This document shows, piece after piece, positions 17,028 to 25,758 of a stretch of DNA of 64,000 nt (positions within the stretch are counted from its first letter, which is position 1; each line of letters opens with the position of its first letter). The translations under genes and the position numbers were made by a program. The notes under the pieces were generated by a model. The model ran no database searches and had not been told where the DNA came from. It saw only the letters and a program-made list of their open reading frames with translations. Where the stretch lies: the NCBI RefSeq assembly GCF_015475875.1, contig NZ_JADKYM010000004.1:1-64000 (forward strand), given 5' to 3'. This stretch comes from Sphingopyxis solisilvae. Lineage in GTDB: Bacteria; Pseudomonadota; Alphaproteobacteria; Sphingomonadales; Sphingomonadaceae.

Positions 17028-19993
17028 GAGGTTTCCTCCACTTTTCCTGGTCGGTTTGAAAGACCCGCGCGCGATGCCGCCCCCTGTTCTGTCGACAGGA
17101 TCTGCTCCACCGTCAGCTGGCCGATAGCGGGAATGTTGAGATCGGCATCGGGCAGCGCCTCTTCTGACCCGATGCCTATGGCCACCATGCCCGCCGCATG
17201 GATGGCCGTTATTCCGGCGCGCGCGTCTTCGACGCCGACGCATTCGTCCGGGGACAGGCCCATGCCGGCGGCACAAGCCACGAAAATGTCGGGCGCCGGC
17301 TTGGGGTTGGTTACCGCGCCTGCGTCGGCGATGAAGTCGAACGCATCGGCAATGCCGAGCCGCGCCACGACGTCGCGCGCATTGCGGCTGGCCGAAGCCA
17401 TGCCAATCTTCATCCCCGCCGCGCGCAGGTCGGCGAACAGTCGATCGACGCCGTCGAACAAATCGGCGGGCGAATAGCCCCTGAGCCGCGCGACATAGCT
17501 GGCGTTTTTCTCGGCGAGCATTGCCTCGAACTTCGACGGTTCGACGGCGCGGCCCGATCGTTTCAGGATCAGCCGCAGCGAACCGGCGCGATCGACACCC
17601 TTCAGCGCATGGTTCGCTTCGCGGTCGAAACTCAGGCCATGGGCATCGGCCAACGCCTGCCACGCCAGATAATGGTCTTCGGCCGTGTCGGTGAGCACGC
17701 CGTCAAGGTCGAAAATCACGCCTTTGCGGAGCGGCCGGAGCATGTGAACCGGTTGCTCGTCGACGCGCAGCCGCCGACCGTGATCGGCAACCTCCAGAGG
17801 CGGCCCGGACAACAGCCGATAAGTGCATCCCTTTCGGTCGACCGCCAGCTCGACCACGCTTCCCCGCCATTGCACGCGAAAACGATACATGGTCCATGCG
17901 TCGGGCAAACGTGGGCAGAAGGACGGCACCGCGGCGTCGAGCCGCAAGCCGCCCCACCCCTGAGCAAGAACGAGCCAACTGCCTGCCAGCGCGGCCATGT
18001 GCAGGCCGTGCGCCGTGTTGCCATGGCGATTTTCGAGATCGACCAGCGCACATTCCTGCATGAAGTCAAGCGCCGCTGCGTCATCGCCGAGCCGCGCTGC
18101 GACGATCGCGAACGACACCGACGACAGCGTCGAATCATGCGTTGTGACGCGGCGATAATAGTCGAAATTGTACCGCTGGCGCGACACGGGCATCGCGGTC
18201 AGGTCCATCGCCATTGCCTGCACCACATTGCCCTGTTTGGCGACTTGGTGGCGGAACAACACCATCGGGTGATAGCGCATGAGCAAAGGTCCATGGCGGT
18301 CACCCGATGTCGCAAGGCCCGGCATTTCGGGGCGACCCAGAAAAGCATCGTCCTGCGGATTGATCCCAAGCACCGGATCGGTCGGCAGCCACATCGCGTC
18401 GGCGGCGCGCCGCCACCCGGCAATCTCGTCGTCGCCAAGGCCGATGGCACCGGCGATCACGCCAAACCGATCCTGTTTGCGCAGCCATTCGGCGGTTTCC
18501 ACCGCATAGGCCAGATGCCGGCGCGCAATCGCATTGGTATAAAAATCATTGTCGACGAGAGCCGAATATTCGTCGGGTCCGGTCACTCCGTAAATGCAGA
18601 AGGCGCCTCCCCGGCGCGGATCAAAGGCACCGACTTCCATCCAAATTCGTGCCGTCTCGAAAAGCATTTCAGCGGCTTCGGCGCGGAACGTCTCATCGCC
18701 GGTTGCCGCGACATACAAGGCGAGCGCGTGCGCGATGTCGCCATTGATATGATATTGCGCCGATCCGGTCGGATAGTGCGACGAACATTCGTCGCCGCCG
18801 ATGGTCCGCCAGGGATAGAGCGCGCCGCGGACGTGGCCGAGCGCGCGCGCATGGGCGCGAGCATGGTCGAGCTTCCCGATCCGGTAAGCAAGCAACAACC
18901 GGGCACGGTCCGGCGCCTGCAACACGAGCACCGGTAGCATGAAGGCTTCGGCGTCCCAGAAATAATGGCCCTCATATCCCTCGCCGGACAAACCCTTGGC
19001 GCCGATGCTGTGACCCGGATCGCGGTTTGCCGACTGGTGAAGCTGGAACAGGTTGAATCGCAGCGCCGCGTCAAGCGTCGCATCCCCCTCGATCGAAACA
19101 GCCGCCGCTTCCCACAGGCGTGCGACCGCGGCTTGCTGATCGGCGGCGACAGCGTCGAAACCGCTGGTCACGGTCGGCAGCTCAGCCAAGTCGACCGGGC
19201 GGCCGCGGGCGCAAGCCATGGCGACCACCCGGTCGATGGTCAGGACGTCGTCGGCGACCAAATCGCCCCGCACCAGATGACCCGCCGGTACCGCCGCGAC
19301 GTCAGCGGCAGGACAGGCGACCTGCTGGAGATAGGCGAGTTCGACGACATCCTGGGCGAATCGGGTGACCGAGGTGGTGTCACCCGTCGCGGGGGGAAGG
19401 ATAGTCCAGGCGGGGCTGAGCCGACCCGAAATGCGCGGATCGTCGGCATCGCCGCCTTCGCCGCCGCCCTCGCAGCCATAATATAACCCGATTTCGAAAC
19501 GGGCGGAAAAACCGATCGGGCAAATGCGGATCTGCGACGCCACACACGCCCCACCGGCAATCGGCACGATCCGGTCAACGGCAATTTCGATCGATCGGTC
19601 ACCGCCGATCGCCCATCGCGACCGACGTTGAAGCTGGCCGGTCGCGAGATCGAGCACACTCTCGCTTTCGACGAGTTTCGCCGTCGTGAAATCGACCGCC
19701 GTGCCATCAATCGCCAACCGCATCAGAACGGGGCTGGGACAAGCGATCCGGGTATCGGTTGCTTCCGCGTAGCCCGGAAAGCTCTCGTGATAAGTGATCG
19801 GCCGACGTACATAAGCGTCGGGCAGATAGGCGCAGGGCGCGTCGGCGAGCTCGTCGAAAACACCCCCGACCCCGACCCATCCGTTCGCCAATGCGAACAG
19901 TGCGGCCGCTTCCGCATCACGCGACGCGGCGCCGCGTCGCACAAGGCGCATCGCATCGGAAGTATTTGCGGAAATCGCCACCTTTGTCCTCAC
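17021..19993 (-). CDS. Fused GH65 glycoside phosphorylase and beta-phosphoglucomutase
   Basis: 990-aa bifunctional cytoplasmic enzyme. Residues about 20-745 are a GH65 domain: FWDAE at 345-349 and TGPDEY with the catalytic acid E475, followed by VDNDFYTN, as in maltose, trehalose, kojibiose and nigerose phosphorylases. These phosphorolyse alpha-glucosides to beta-glucose 1-phosphate plus a sugar. Residues about 757-970 are a HAD-superfamily beta-PGM: nucleophile D762 and acid/base D764 in FDLDGVLTDT, the VDRAGSL substrate loop, and NPKPAPD. The second domain converts beta-G1P to glucose 6-phosphate, so both steps sit on one chain. Which glucoside is cleaved is not decidable here. The start is uncertain: GTG 19993, or the GTG four codons later, which has better ribosome-binding spacing. 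Confidence 0.92.
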   Translation of the reverse strand: MRTKVAISANTSDAMRLVRRGAASRDAEAAALFALANGWVGVGGVFDELADAPCAYLPDAYVRRPITYHESFPGYAEATDTRIACPSPVLMRLAIDGTAVDFTTAKLVESESVLDLATGQLQRRSRWAIGGDRSIEIAVDRIVPIAGGACVASQIRICPIGFSARFEIGLYYGCEGGGEGGDADDPRISGRLSPAWTILPPATGDTTSVTRFAQDVVELAYLQQVACPAADVAAVPAGHLVRGDLVADDVLTIDRVVAMACARGRPVDLAELPTVTSGFDAVAADQQAAVARLWEAAAVSIEGDATLDAALRFNLFQLHQSANRDPGHSIGAKGLSGEGYEGHYFWDAEAFMLPVLVLQAPDRARLLLAYRIGKLDHARAHARALGHVRGALYPWRTIGGDECSSHYPTGSAQYHINGDIAHALALYVAATGDETFRAEAAEMLFETARIWMEVGAFDPRRGGAFCIYGVTGPDEYSALVDNDFYTNAIARRHLAYAVETAEWLRKQDRFGVIAGAIGLGDDEIAGWRRAADAMWLPTDPVLGINPQDDAFLGRPEMPGLATSGDRHGPLLMRYHPMVLFRHQVAKQGNVVQAMAMDLTAMPVSRQRYNFDYYRRVTTHDSTLSSVSFAIVAARLGDDAAALDFMQECALVDLENRHGNTAHGLHMAALAGSWLVLAQGWGGLRLDAAVPSFCPRLPDAWTMYRFRVQWRGSVVELAVDRKGCTYRLLSGPPLEVADHGRRLRVDEQPVHMLRPLRKGVIFDLDGVLTDTAEDHYLAWQALADAHGLSFDREANHALKGVDRAGSLRLILKRSGRAVEPSKFEAMLAEKNASYVARLRGYSPADLFDGVDRLFADLRAAGMKIGMASASRNARDVVARLGIADAFDFIADAGAVTNPKPAPDIFVACAAGMGLSPDECVGVEDARAGITAIHAAGMVAIGIGSEEALPDADLNIPAIGQLTVEQILSTEQGAASRAGLSNRPGKVEETSC

Positions 19994-20029
19994 CCATGGC
20001 CCGGGCTGCTCTGGCCCCGGCTCGCCAAA

Positions 20030-20080
20030 GACAATTCCCGCAAAATGGTATCGATGTCAAGTTATCGATACCATTTTGCG
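20030..20080 (-). promoter_or_regulatory. LacI-type palindromic operator overlapping the GH65 promoter
   Basis: A perfect inverted repeat spans 20039-20080: 17-bp arms CGCAAAATGGTATCGAT and their complement around an 8-bp spacer. Each arm carries an ATCGAT core, the usual centre of LacI-family operators, so two sites 14 bp apart are possible. On the minus strand the spacer contains TTGACA (20060-20055), a good -35 element; a weak -10 (GAATTG) lies 17 bp on. Binding by the adjacent LacI protein would block transcription of the GH65-receptor-MFS cluster. Confidence 0.8.
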
Positions 20081-20116
20081 AAACGCATGATTTTCAACGA
20101 CAATTGTACCGGGAGA

Positions 20117-21112
20117 TCAGCTTTCGCGAGCGACGAGCTGGACGGGCATCATATGCGACTCGACCGCGCGCCCGCCGACCAGATCGAGCACTTTTTGCGC
20201 GAGCAATACCCCGCCCAGCGCCCAGTCCTGTCGGACACTGGTAAGCTTGGGCGAAAAAATCGATGCCCCCGGTGAATCGTCAAATCCGACGACCGACACG
20301 TCGGCGGGAACCGAACGGCCATGCGCCACGAGCGCGTCGATCGCGCCCATGGCAATCGCGTCGTTGGCACAGAAAATGCCGTCGAACGACGTACCTTGTT
20401 CGATCACATGGGTGACCGCCTCACGCGCTCCCGCTACTGTGAACGCGCAGGCCAGCTGCGCGACGATTGCGGCATCCCTGCCCACCAGGCCGTCCGCGAA
20501 GCCGCTCGACCGGTCCTCGACCTCGCCATGCTGTGTATCGCCCAGAAAGAGCAGCTGCCGCCGCCCGCGTCCCGACAGATAGTCGGCGGCAAGACGCCCG
20601 CCGGCACGATTATCGCTGCCGACGACGATGCGTTCGGGCGGACCGTGCGCGGCGCCCCATACCACATAGGGTAACCCCATTGCCTCCACCGCTGCTGCGG
20701 CATCGTCATGGACGCCCTGCCCCAACAGGATCACGCCATCGGTCGAGGGCGGATGTTCCGCAAACAGATCGATGGTCGTCAGCACCATATTCTGACCGGC
20801 CGCGGTCAGTTCCTGCATGATGCCGCCCAGCAAGGACAAGGGATAGGGTTCGCTCATCAGGCGATCGTGCGACGGCGCCATCTCGATAACCACGGCGATC
20901 GTTCGCGTCCGCTGCTGCCTCAGATTGCGGGCCGAAACATTGAGGCGATAGCCCATGCGCTCCGCCGTCTCGCGGATCAGCTTGCGGGTGCTTTCCTTTA
21001 CCGTCGCATGATCGGACAAGGCCCGCGAAACCGTGATCTTGGCGACGCCAAGCTCGCGCGCGACGTCGGCCATCGTCGGCCGTGTCCGCTCGCCGTGACC
21101 GTTGCGGCTCAT
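20117..21112 (-). CDS. LacI-family transcriptional regulator
   Basis: 331 aa. N-terminal helix-turn-helix in the classic form TMADVARELGVAKITVSRAL, then a hinge and a periplasmic-binding-protein-like sensor domain (for example FDGIFCANDAIAMGAIDAL and SVVGFDDSPGA). It lies directly upstream of the GH65 fusion gene and a 42-bp palindromic operator lies in the gap, so it is the likely repressor of that cluster, with a sugar or sugar phosphate as inducer. No promoter could be assigned with confidence upstream of it. Confidence 0.93.
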   Translation of the reverse strand: MSRNGHGERTRPTMADVARELGVAKITVSRALSDHATVKESTRKLIRETAERMGYRLNVSARNLRQQRTRTIAVVIEMAPSHDRLMSEPYPLSLLGGIMQELTAAGQNMVLTTIDLFAEHPPSTDGVILLGQGVHDDAAAAVEAMGLPYVVWGAAHGPPERIVVGSDNRAGGRLAADYLSGRGRRQLLFLGDTQHGEVEDRSSGFADGLVGRDAAIVAQLACAFTVAGAREAVTHVIEQGTSFDGIFCANDAIAMGAIDALVAHGRSVPADVSVVGFDDSPGASIFSPKLTSVRQDWALGGVLLAQKVLDLVGGRAVESHMMPVQLVARES

Positions 21113-21259
21113 CCGCGGCTGCGCGGGGTGGCGGGCGGCGGGGAATCATTATGTTGCGCCATGCACCTTCCCTACCGTTCGGCTTGGCGCTTTCACAAGC
21201 TTCTTTGGCGGCGCATCGGTACCGCGCCGGGACCCGCCGGCGGGCTGCCATGCTCCCGC

Positions 21260-23035
21260 TCAGGGAAGCTCGCGGCCGACCGGATAGAGCAGGTAGCGTT
21301 CGTCATAATAGGGCGTACGCGCGTAGAACCAGGCGAGCCGGGCGTTGCCGTCGGCGGCAAAGGCGGGATCGGCGGCCAGCTTCGCCTCGAACTCGCGGCG
21401 CAGCGCCGCATCCTCGGCCAGCATCCGGTCGGCCAGCGGCGCGATCGCATAGGCTTCGATATATTCTGTGCGTTGCAGCATCCCCGGAAAGAAATTCCAT
21501 GCGAGCAGCGAATCCGCGCTTTCGGGCTCGAGCATAGCGGCGGCGAGCAGCCCGAGCGGCTGGTCGGCGGGCACGCGCACCGACCCCGCGGGAAAGGTCT
21601 CGCTGCGTTGTTCGTGCCGGTATCCCGCCGCACTCAGCGGCACATGCCCTTCACTCGCGGCACCAAGTTTGGGGTCCTCGATCCGCACCATGTCGAGCGT
21701 CATCCGGCGCGGCGCGTCGATCGTCTCGAACGCGATGCCATGGACCTCCAGCCGCTCTATCACCTGCGGCGCGGTCGCCGGAACCCACCAGGCCGCGGGC
21801 AGCGTCACCCGCTGTTCCGGTTCGCTGCCGAACACCGGCATCTGTTGCGCGACCGGCCGGCCAAGCCAGCGTATTTCATCGCGTCCCGACGCCGCCGAAC
21901 GATAGCGCTCGTGGACGATCCCCTTGAAATCGACCGTGTAGAGCGGGTCGGTTCGCGGTTTCCATTTCACCACCATATCGCGCGGCCGCGCGGCGCGGTC
22001 GGCTTCGATCGCGGCGCGCAGCGCGGCACCTTCCTGCCCCGCCAGCCGCAGCGCCTCCTCCACCAGCACATAGGTGCCGAGCACCCGCTGGCGATAGGGT
22101 TTCAGCGAATGTGTCTCGACAAGGACCGTCGGCAGCCGCCGGAAATCGCCATAGCCGGTCGAAAAGCGGGGCGTGTCGGGGTCGTGGCGAATGCCTTTCT
22201 CCGGATCGCGATTGTCGAGCGCGCTGACATAAAGCCCCGGCGTATGCCCCGCGCGCGTCAGCGCGGCGTCCATCGACGGGCGCAGCTTCGTATCGAGCCA
22301 GCGGCCGATCGCGGGCGAATTGGCATAAAGCCCGCGCCACCCGGCAAAGGCATAGGCGACATCATATTGATGGTCGGTGCCGTCGGTGACGTGGAGGTCG
22401 AGGTAAAGCGCCGGGTCGATCCGGTTGATCAGTGCCAGCATCGCCTGCATTTCGGGCGCATCGGCTTTCAAATAATCGCGGTTGAGGTTCAAATTCTGCG
22501 CCGTGGTGCGCCACCCCATCGACCGCGGTCCGCGCTGGTTCGGGCGGTTCCACGGACCCGAGCGTTCATGCCCGTCGGCGTTGAAGATCGGCACAAACAC
22601 CAGATCGGCCTGGTCGAGCAGCCGGTGCTTGCCGCGGTGCGCAATGTCGCGCAGCAACATCATACCCGCGTCCTTGCCGTCGATCTCGCCCGCATGGATG
22701 CCCGCTTGGACCAGCAGCACCGGCTTGTCTGCCCCGCCCTTGCTGGCGCGGACGAAATAGAGCTCGCGTCCCTCTGCGGTCGTACCGAAGCGCTCAATCG
22801 ACAGGAGCTGCGGCGCCGACGCGACGAGCCGGTCGAGCCACGCGCGCGTCGCCGCATAATCGGGCGTTTCGGCAAAGCCGCTCTGCTCCGCGGGGGTGAT
22901 CCAGGGGTCGCCGGCTGCCACGACCAGCTTTTCGCTCGCCCCGCTCCACTGCACCAGCGGCGGCAACGGCGCCGCCTGCTCTGCCGCGGCGGGGCATGAG
23001 ACAAGCGCGAGTGCGGCGGCCAGGCATCGAATCAT
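21260..23035 (-). CDS. Secreted M14-family zinc carboxypeptidase
   Basis: 591 aa with a signal peptide (MIRCLAAALALVSCPAAA). The M14 zinc site is visible: HAGEIDGKD supplies the HxxE ligands near residue 113, and DLHVTDG near 216 supplies the third histidine. The domain covers about residues 50-330; the remaining 260 residues form a C-terminal region seen in long bacterial M14 proteins. It should remove C-terminal residues from peptides in the periplasm or outside the cell. It lies upstream of the lacI gene on the same strand, but with a 147-bp gap it need not be functionally linked. Confidence 0.88.
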   Translation of the reverse strand: MIRCLAAALALVSCPAAAEQAAPLPPLVQWSGASEKLVVAAGDPWITPAEQSGFAETPDYAATRAWLDRLVASAPQLLSIERFGTTAEGRELYFVRASKGGADKPVLLVQAGIHAGEIDGKDAGMMLLRDIAHRGKHRLLDQADLVFVPIFNADGHERSGPWNRPNQRGPRSMGWRTTAQNLNLNRDYLKADAPEMQAMLALINRIDPALYLDLHVTDGTDHQYDVAYAFAGWRGLYANSPAIGRWLDTKLRPSMDAALTRAGHTPGLYVSALDNRDPEKGIRHDPDTPRFSTGYGDFRRLPTVLVETHSLKPYRQRVLGTYVLVEEALRLAGQEGAALRAAIEADRAARPRDMVVKWKPRTDPLYTVDFKGIVHERYRSAASGRDEIRWLGRPVAQQMPVFGSEPEQRVTLPAAWWVPATAPQVIERLEVHGIAFETIDAPRRMTLDMVRIEDPKLGAASEGHVPLSAAGYRHEQRSETFPAGSVRVPADQPLGLLAAAMLEPESADSLLAWNFFPGMLQRTEYIEAYAIAPLADRMLAEDAALRREFEAKLAADPAFAADGNARLAWFYARTPYYDERYLLYPVGRELP

Positions 23036-23323
23036 CGGGCAATCCTCTCCATCATCCCGTTTACAGGGTCTATTGTCGGCGTTTCATATGCAGCAGCGGC
23101 GCCGTGGCGGCGATCTATGCGGCGCCGGTTCGGGCTTGTCATCCCATATCCGCGAAACTTTACCGGCGGTTGCAAAGGCAACGCGCCTGCGATCCGATAG
23201 CACGCGACGCGGGGTCCGCCGACACCCGCAGCCGTCGCCCCAGCACCGTTTCCGGCCCGCAATCAAAATCTGCGCAAGCACGCTTGTTTTCGCCCCGACA
23301 CGCTGATAGACGCGCGCCTCGTT

Positions 23324-23399
23324 GCCGCTTTAGCTCAGTTGGTAGAGCACATCATTCGTAATGATGGGGTCACAGGTTCGAGTCCTGTAAGCGGCACCA
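23324..23399 (+). tRNA. tRNA-Thr (anticodon CGU)
   Basis: 76-nt cloverleaf. Acceptor GCCGCTT pairs with AAGCGGC, D arm has AGCTCAGTTGGTAGAGC, the anticodon stem CATCA/TGATG encloses loop TTCGTAA (anticodon CGT), T arm ACAGG/TTCGAGT/CCTGT, and CCA is encoded. The 288 bp to its left, up to the M14 gene, hold no supported gene and must contain both promoters. Confidence 0.96.
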
Positions 23400-23506
23400 C
23401 TTTCCCCCGAGCGCGATCATTCTGCCGGTGTCGAACGACGCCGGTACGCCGCTGCGCGCCGTCATTTGCCAACAGTTTTCAGAAGTCCCGTCGCCGCGCA
23501 GGAAAA

Positions 23507-23593
23507 TGGTGCCCAGAAGAGGACTCGAACCTCCACGACCTTGCGATCGCCAGCACCTGAAGCTGGTGCGTCTACCAATTCCGCCATCTGGGC
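23507..23593 (-). tRNA. tRNA-Leu (anticodon CAG)
   Basis: 87-nt class II tRNA on the minus strand. Acceptor GCCCAGA pairs with TCTGGGC, anticodon stem CCAGC/GCTGG holds loop TTCAGGT (anticodon CAG), a long variable arm follows (GCGATCGCAAGGTCGT region), T arm GAGG/TTCGAGT/CCTC, and CCA is encoded. It is convergent with tRNA-Thr, 107 bp apart. Confidence 0.95.
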
Positions 23594-23795
23594 ACGGGGT
23601 AGGAGCGGGCGCTTAGCGGCGCGGCTGGCCGCTTGTCAACCGCGGCGCGCGGATCGGACATCATTTATTTGCCAAGGCGCCGGAATCGGCCCGTCAGCCT
23701 GCCTCGCCCCTTGCCCCCTTCCCCGCTTCGCGGCATGGGGTGGCGGGCGCCGCGCGCCAGGCGCGGCCAAAGAGAATCGATCACAGGCGGACGTT

Positions 23796-24728
23796 ATGCA
23801 GAAACTGGACGGGCAATTGATCACGGTGCTGGGTGGCGGCGGCTTCGTCGGCCGCTATGCGGTGCAGCGGCTGCTGGCGCGCGGGGCGCGGGTGCGGATC
23901 GCGCAGCGCAATCCGCGCGCGGCGACCTTTCTCAAGCCGCTCGGCGGCCTCGGCCAGACCCAGTTTGTCGCCGCCGACGTCCGCGATGCGGCGAGTGTCG
24001 CCCGCGCCGTTGCGGGCAGCGATGCCGTCATCAATCTCGTCGGCGCGTTCGGCGACATGCAGGCGGTGCAGGCCGACGGCGCCGGGCATGTCGCGGCGGC
24101 TGCGGCGGCCGCCGGTGTCGGCACGCTGGTTCATGTCTCGGCAATCGGTGCCGACCGCGACAGCCTGTCGGCCTATGGCCGCAGCAAGGGCGACGGCGAA
24201 GCGGCGGTGCGCGCGACCCTTCCCGGCGCCGCCATCTTGCGTCCGTCGATCGTCTTTGGCCGCGAGGACCAGTTCATCAACCGCTTCGCCGCGATGATGC
24301 GTGTGTCGCCGGTGATCCCGGTCATCGCACCCGCGACAAAGTTCCAGCCGGTATATGTCGGCGATGTAGCCGATGCCGTCGTGGCGGCGCTGGCGCCGGC
24401 GGCGGCGGGCCAGCTGTACGAACTGGGCGGGCCGGAGGTACTGACCATGGCCGCGCTGCTGCGCTGGATCGCCAATGCGACGGGCCGGTCACCGCTGTTC
24501 GTCGACGTCCCCGATTTTGTCGCGTCGGGGCTGGCGAGCGGTCTTGGATGGGCACCGGGTGCGCCGATCACCAAGGACCAGTGGCTGATGCTGCAACAGG
24601 ACAATGTCGCCGCTGCCGACACCGCCGGGCTGGCGCAGCTGGGCATCGTGCCGACGTCGCTGGCGGCGGTGGCCGACGGCTGGCTGGTCCAGTACCGGCG
24701 GTTCGGGCGTTTTGCCCAGCACGCCTGA
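23796..24728 (+). CDS. NAD(P)-binding SDR-type protein, NDUFA9-like complex I family
   Basis: 310 aa. Begins MQKLDGQLITVLGGGGFVGRYAV, an N-terminal GxxGxxG Rossmann motif for NAD(P)H binding, and continues with INLVGAFGDM and RPSIVFGREDQFINRFA, typical of the atypical extended SDRs related to the 39-kDa complex I subunit NDUFA9. In alphaproteobacteria the gene is commonly found next to uppP, as here. ATG 23796 has AGGCGG upstream; the frame further left runs through the tRNA-Leu region and is not coding. Confidence 0.88.
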   Translation: MQKLDGQLITVLGGGGFVGRYAVQRLLARGARVRIAQRNPRAATFLKPLGGLGQTQFVAADVRDAASVARAVAGSDAVINLVGAFGDMQAVQADGAGHVAAAAAAAGVGTLVHVSAIGADRDSLSAYGRSKGDGEAAVRATLPGAAILRPSIVFGREDQFINRFAAMMRVSPVIPVIAPATKFQPVYVGDVADAVVAALAPAAAGQLYELGGPEVLTMAALLRWIANATGRSPLFVDVPDFVASGLASGLGWAPGAPITKDQWLMLQQDNVAAADTAGLAQLGIVPTSLAAVADGWLVQYRRFGRFAQHA

Positions 24729-24799
24729 CCTGCAGCACAGGCACCCCCCACCCCGCCCGATCATTCTGGTCGCTGGGGTAAACCAACCCCAGGACATCT

Positions 24800-25600
24800 A
24801 TGCACGACCTAGCCACGATCATCATTCTCGGCATCATCGAGGGGTTGACCGAGTTTCTGCCGGTTTCCTCTACCGGACACCTGATTCTCGCGGCCGAACT
24901 GCTCGGTTTCACCGGCGAAGGATCGGCGGCGTTCAAAATTTCGATCCAACTCGGCGCGATCCTGGCGGTGCTCGTCGCCTATCGCCAGCGTTTCTGGAAC
25001 GTCGGCATGGGGTTGCTGCGACAGGACCGCGATTCGATCCTGTTTACGCGAAACATCCTGATCGGCTTTCTGCCCGCGATGCTGATCGGCGCCGTCGCTT
25101 ATGAAGGCGTCCGCGCGCTGCTTCAGTCGCCGACGACCGTCGCCGTGGCGCTGGTGCTCGGCGGCATTGCGATCCTGGTCATCGAGCGCATGGTCAAGGT
25201 GGTGAAAGTGGAAAGCGTTGAAGCAATGCCTTTGGGGACCGCGATCGCCATCGGCGCCATCCAGTGCATCGCGATGATCCCGGGGGTCAGCCGTTCGGGC
25301 GCGACGATCATGGGGGCGCTGCTGATGGGGGTGGAGCGCAAGACCGCCGCCGAGTTCAGTTTTTTCCTGGCTGTTCCGACGATGGCGGGTGCCACGGTCT
25401 ATGCGCTGTGGAAAGACCGTGACGTGCTGGTGATCGATGATCTGAGCGCCATCGCCATCGGGCTGGTCGTCGCCTTTGTTGTTGCGCTCGCGGTGGTCAA
25501 GTCGTTGGTTGCGATCGTCGGTCGCTTCGGCTTCGCACCCTTCGCCTGGTACCGAATCGTTGTCGGGACTACCGCACTGATCTGGCTCTCGGTCAGATAG
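24800..25600 (+). CDS. uppP: Undecaprenyl-diphosphate phosphatase UppP (BacA)
   Basis: 266-aa polytopic inner-membrane enzyme that dephosphorylates undecaprenyl diphosphate, recycling the carrier lipid for peptidoglycan synthesis. Both family motifs are present: EGLTEFLPVSSTGHL near the N-terminus and PGVSRSGATI near residue 160. The protein is of normal length. It follows the NDUFA9-like gene by 71 bp and may share its transcript. Confidence 0.96.
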   Translation: MHDLATIIILGIIEGLTEFLPVSSTGHLILAAELLGFTGEGSAAFKISIQLGAILAVLVAYRQRFWNVGMGLLRQDRDSILFTRNILIGFLPAMLIGAVAYEGVRALLQSPTTVAVALVLGGIAILVIERMVKVVKVESVEAMPLGTAIAIGAIQCIAMIPGVSRSGATIMGALLMGVERKTAAEFSFFLAVPTMAGATVYALWKDRDVLVIDDLSAIAIGLVVAFVVALAVVKSLVAIVGRFGFAPFAWYRIVVGTTALIWLSVR

Positions 25601-25758
25601 GGCCGATTTGGTATTATATATGAAACAATGTTGCGCCTGATTTCGCGACGTGTCGAATTGGATGAAATTTTAGGTCATTATTACTGACCCAAACCCGTTT
25701 TCCTTCGTGACAGCGCAGGCCCGGCCATGCATCTGCCCCGCTCGGAAGGGGAATTTGC

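Noticed and set aside
17028-17663. N-terminal extension of the TonB receptor by 212 codons
   Set aside because: The extension lies inside the GH65-PGM gene; a Shine-Dalgarno site and a signal peptide mark the start at 17027.
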